From NCBI RefSeq assembly GCF_014836405.1, contig NZ_JACSQU010000002.1, positions 373,046 through 437,045 on the forward strand: a DNA stretch of 64,000 nt, in the 5' to 3' direction. How positions within the stretch are numbered: the stretch's first letter is position 1; every line of letters begins with the position of its first letter. The notes under the pieces were generated by a model. The model saw nothing but the letters and a program-made list of their open reading frames with translations, did not search any database and was not told where the DNA came from. The position numbers and the translations under genes are program-made. Source of the stretch: Brevundimonas guildfordensis (GTDB lineage Bacteria > Pseudomonadota > Alphaproteobacteria > Caulobacterales > Caulobacteraceae). Positions 62,017-64,000 of this stretch are shown one piece after another.

Positions 62017-64000
62017 ATGGCGCAGGTGCTGCTGGGCGGGCTTGGCGGGATGGCGGGCGTCAGCAGCCTGGGCCTGTTGGCCGGGGGCCTGCTGGGGCGG
62101 GCGCTGGACGACCGGCTGGTGGCGGGCCTGTCGCCGGCGCGGCAGGTCGGGCCGAGGCTGGAGGGGCTGAAGCTGCAATCCTCCGCCGAGGGGGCGCCGA
62201 TGGCCTGCGTTCTCGGGCGGGCGCGGGTGACGGGGCAGGTGATCTGGGCCGCGCGGTTTCTGGAGCGCAAGGAGAAGCGCTCGGCCGGCAAGGCGGGAAA
62301 GACGGTCGACTACGCCTATTCGCTGAGTTTCGCCGTAGCCCTGTGCGAGGGGCCGATCGACGGGGTGGGGCGCATCTGGGCCGACGGCCAGCCGATGGAC
62401 ATGGCGGGCGTGGCCATGCGCCTGCATCGCGGGACCGAGGGCCAACTGCCCGACCCGCTGATCGAGGCGGTGGAGGGGCGGGCGCCCGCCTATCGCGGGA
62501 CGGCCTATGTGGTGTTCGAGGACCTGCCGCTGGACGCCTATGGCGACCGGGCGCCGCAGCTGTCGTTTGAGGTGTTCCGCCGACCGCAGGGCGCCGAAGC
62601 GCAGATGGAGGACCGGTTGGAGGGCGTCTGCCTGATCCCCGGCGCGGGCGAGTTCTGCCTGGCGACCGAACCGGTGATGCGGCGCGAGGGGCTGACGAAA
62701 TCGACGCCCGAGAATGTGCATCTGACGGCGGGGCAGACGGATCTGGAGGCGTCGCTGGATCAGTTGACGGCCCAGGCGCCGAGGCTGAAACGGGTCAGCC
62801 TGGTGGTCGGCTGGTTCGGCGATGACATCCGCATGAGCCATTGCCGCATCCGGCCGGGGGTGGAGCGGCGTCAGAAGCCGACCGAGCCTATGGTCTGGCG
62901 CGTGGCCGGGGTCGAGCGGGCGGACGCGCATCTGATCTCTCAGGTCGAGGAGGGGCCGGCCTATGGCGGCACGCCCTCGGACGACAGCGTGAGGCAGGCG
63001 ATCCGGACGCTGAAGGCGCGCGGGCTTGAGGTGACGCTGTATCCCTTCGTCTTCATGGACTGCCCCGGCTATCCGTGGCGGGGGCGGATTACGGCGACGG
63101 ATGGAGCGGGGGCGACGGCCGAGGTCGCGGCCCTGTTCGGGGCGGCGGACGGCTGGGGCCTTCGTCGGCTGGCGCTGCACTATGCGAAGATCGCGGCCGA
63201 GGAGGGGGCGGACGACCTGCTGATCGGGTCGGAGATGCGCGGGCTGACCTGGACGCGCGATGCGGGCGGCGGCTTTCCGGCGGTGGCGCAGTTCCGGACG
63301 CTGGCGGCTGAGTGCCGGGCTGTGGTCGGGACGCGGGTGAAGCTGAGCTACGCCGCCGACTGGTCCGAATATTTCGGCTGGCAGAGGGAGGGAGAGGTAA
63401 GGTTTCACCTCGATCCGCTGTGGGCTGATCCGAACATCGATTACGTCGCCATCGACTGGTACCCGCCGATGGGCGACTGGCGCGGCGGCGCGGGCGGGGT
63501 GGATGCGGCGGACTTCACGGGGCCGTCGGACCCGGCTTACCTGGCGGCGCAGGTCGCGGGGCGCGAGGGGTATGACTGGTTCTACGTCTCCGACGCGGAC
63601 CGGGCGGCGCAGCGGCGCACGGCGATCGAGGACGGCGCCCACGGCGAGCACTGGATCTGGCGCAACAAGGACCTGAAGGGCTGGTGGTCGAACGCGCACC
63701 ATGAGCGCGTCGGGGGCGCAAGGCAGGCGGCGCCGACGGCCTGGGTTCCGCAGATGAAGCCGATCCGGCTGACCGAGTTCGGCTGTGCGGCGGTGGATCG
63801 CGGGGGCAATGCGCCGAACCTGTTCCAGGATCCGAAGAGCAGCGAGAACGCCCTGCCGCCGCACTCGAGCGGAGCGCGCGACGACCGGATGCAGCGGCGG
63901 CTGATCGAGGCGGTGCTGACGCACTATGCGCAGCCGGTGAACAACCCGATTTCGGGCGTCTATGGCGGGCCGATGCTGTTGGGGGCGGACGTCTGGTGCT
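62017..64000 (+). CDS. GTA g15: tail tip/host-specificity protein, 3' end beyond window
   Basis: The open frame runs 661 codons to the window end without a stop; full-length homologues are about 1,300 residues. AAGGAG stands six bases before ATG 62017. The N-terminal part has a hydrophobic Gly-rich stretch (VLLGGLGGMAGVSSLGLLAGGLLG), then VDYAYSLSFAVALCEGPIDGVGRIWADG, the phage tail-tip pattern. The GTA TIM-barrel domain follows from about residue 260, with MSHCRIRPG, LYPFVFMDCPGYPWRGRIT, LLIGSEMRGLTWTRD and YVAIDWYPPMGDW. In RcGTA this is the large megatron protein that contacts the host. The receptor-binding end is not in the window. Confidence 0.95.
   Translation, partial: MAQVLLGGLGGMAGVSSLGLLAGGLLGRALDDRLVAGLSPARQVGPRLEGLKLQSSAEGAPMACVLGRARVTGQVIWAARFLERKEKRSAGKAGKTVDYAYSLSFAVALCEGPIDGVGRIWADGQPMDMAGVAMRLHRGTEGQLPDPLIEAVEGRAPAYRGTAYVVFEDLPLDAYGDRAPQLSFEVFRRPQGAEAQMEDRLEGVCLIPGAGEFCLATEPVMRREGLTKSTPENVHLTAGQTDLEASLDQLTAQAPRLKRVSLVVGWFGDDIRMSHCRIRPGVERRQKPTEPMVWRVAGVERADAHLISQVEEGPAYGGTPSDDSVRQAIRTLKARGLEVTLYPFVFMDCPGYPWRGRITATDGAGATAEVAALFGAADGWGLRRLALHYAKIAAEEGADDLLIGSEMRGLTWTRDAGGGFPAVAQFRTLAAECRAVVGTRVKLSYAADWSEYFGWQREGEVRFHLDPLWADPNIDYVAIDWYPPMGDWRGGAGGVDAADFTGPSDPAYLAAQVAGREGYDWFYVSDADRAAQRRTAIEDGAHGEHWIWRNKDLKGWWSNAHHERVGGARQAAPTAWVPQMKPIRLTEFGCAAVDRGGNAPNLFQDPKSSENALPPHSSGARDDRMQRRLIEAVLTHYAQPVNNPISGVYGGPMLLGADVWC

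Larger units (their letters stand above)
50908..64000 (+). other. Gene transfer agent (GTA) structural cluster, right end cut
   Basis: The gene order g1, TerL, portal, small TM protein, HK97 protease, HK97 capsid, connector, stopper, DUF3168 terminator, TP901-1 tail tube, GTA TAC, short chaperone, tape measure, DUF2460, DUF2163, NlpC/P60, GTA TIM-barrel protein is that of the Rhodobacter capsulatus GTA. No integrase, phage replication, lysogeny or lysis genes are present in or beside it. Three antisense genes interrupt it (54369-55447 and 59432-60130). All structural genes present look intact, so particles may still be made. Confidence 0.9.

Noticed and set aside
61906-63924. 672-residue minus-strand ORF
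   Set aside because: Antisense of g15 and the g14 end; no family features, while the plus frame shows clear GTA domains.
50908-64000. Ordinary prophage
   Set aside because: Gene order and families are GTA-specific (GTA TAC, DUF2460-DUF2163-NlpC-TIM-barrel), and integrase, repressor, replication and lysis genes are absent in the visible part.

Overview
The window is a high-GC alphaproteobacterial chromosome segment. It is most likely from the Caulobacteraceae and probably Brevundimonas-like. I base this on the aroA-cmk-rpsA-ihfB order, the alphaproteobacterial cta/cox cluster next to a PdeA-type c-di-GMP phosphodiesterase and a YqgE gene, a MucR/Ros regulator, DUF2336 proteins, and a Rhodobacter/Caulobacter-type gene transfer agent (GTA) cluster at the right end. 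No rRNA genes, CRISPR arrays or insertion sequences were seen. One tRNA, probably tRNA-Ala, is cut by the left edge.

Left part (1-9.1 kb): a FYDLN-acid protein, aroA-cmk (ATGA-coupled), rpsA with a strong terminator, ihfB, mscL, a GNAT-like protein and a POT peptide transporter. Next (9.1-15.7 kb) come a TonB-dependent receptor divergent from a TraB/GumN-like protein, tldD, and a PadR-DUF1700-DUF2807 envelope operon. From 15.9 to 23.8 kb lies an aa3-type cytochrome c oxidase locus: ctaC, ctaD, ctaB, a CoxF-like small protein, ctaG, ctaE, DUF983, SURF1, and then an M16 zinc peptidase that seems to start at CTG. It is followed by a GNAT gene, pdeA, yqgE, a peroxiredoxin, an orphan vsr, a membrane hybrid kinase, and a minus-strand methyltransferase-sixA-DUF952-pyrD operon divergent from gloB.

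Middle part (33.3-48.3 kb): an aldehyde dehydrogenase; a four-gene fully overlapping operon of exported proteins (CsgG-like, PEGA-like, DUF4810, DUF799); cysK; mucR flanked by two DUF2336 paralogues; a proline-rich exported protein; an orphan NMT1/SsuA-type binding lipoprotein; a 700-base gene-free stretch rich in small hairpins with TGTGGA boxes; a Uup-type ABC-F ATPase; and a TetR-SMR efflux pair with a clear palindromic operator. A large soluble GAF-PAS-PAS hybrid kinase (48.4-50.8 kb) precedes the GTA.

Right part (50.9-64 kb): a GTA head-tail cluster in the canonical order g1, terminase, portal, g3.5, protease, capsid, g6-g10.1, tape measure, g12, g13, g14 peptidase and g15 (cut by the window end). 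All GTA genes are on the plus strand and most overlap their neighbours. The cluster is broken by two antisense insertions: a lipoprotein plus membrane-protein pair between protease and capsid, and a cold-shock-like/DUF805 membrane protein between tape measure and g12. A palindromic repeat lies between capsid and g6, and a degenerate half-copy lies between terminase and portal. These breaks should divide a normally single GTA transcript into separately controlled parts. They are the most unusual structure in the window.
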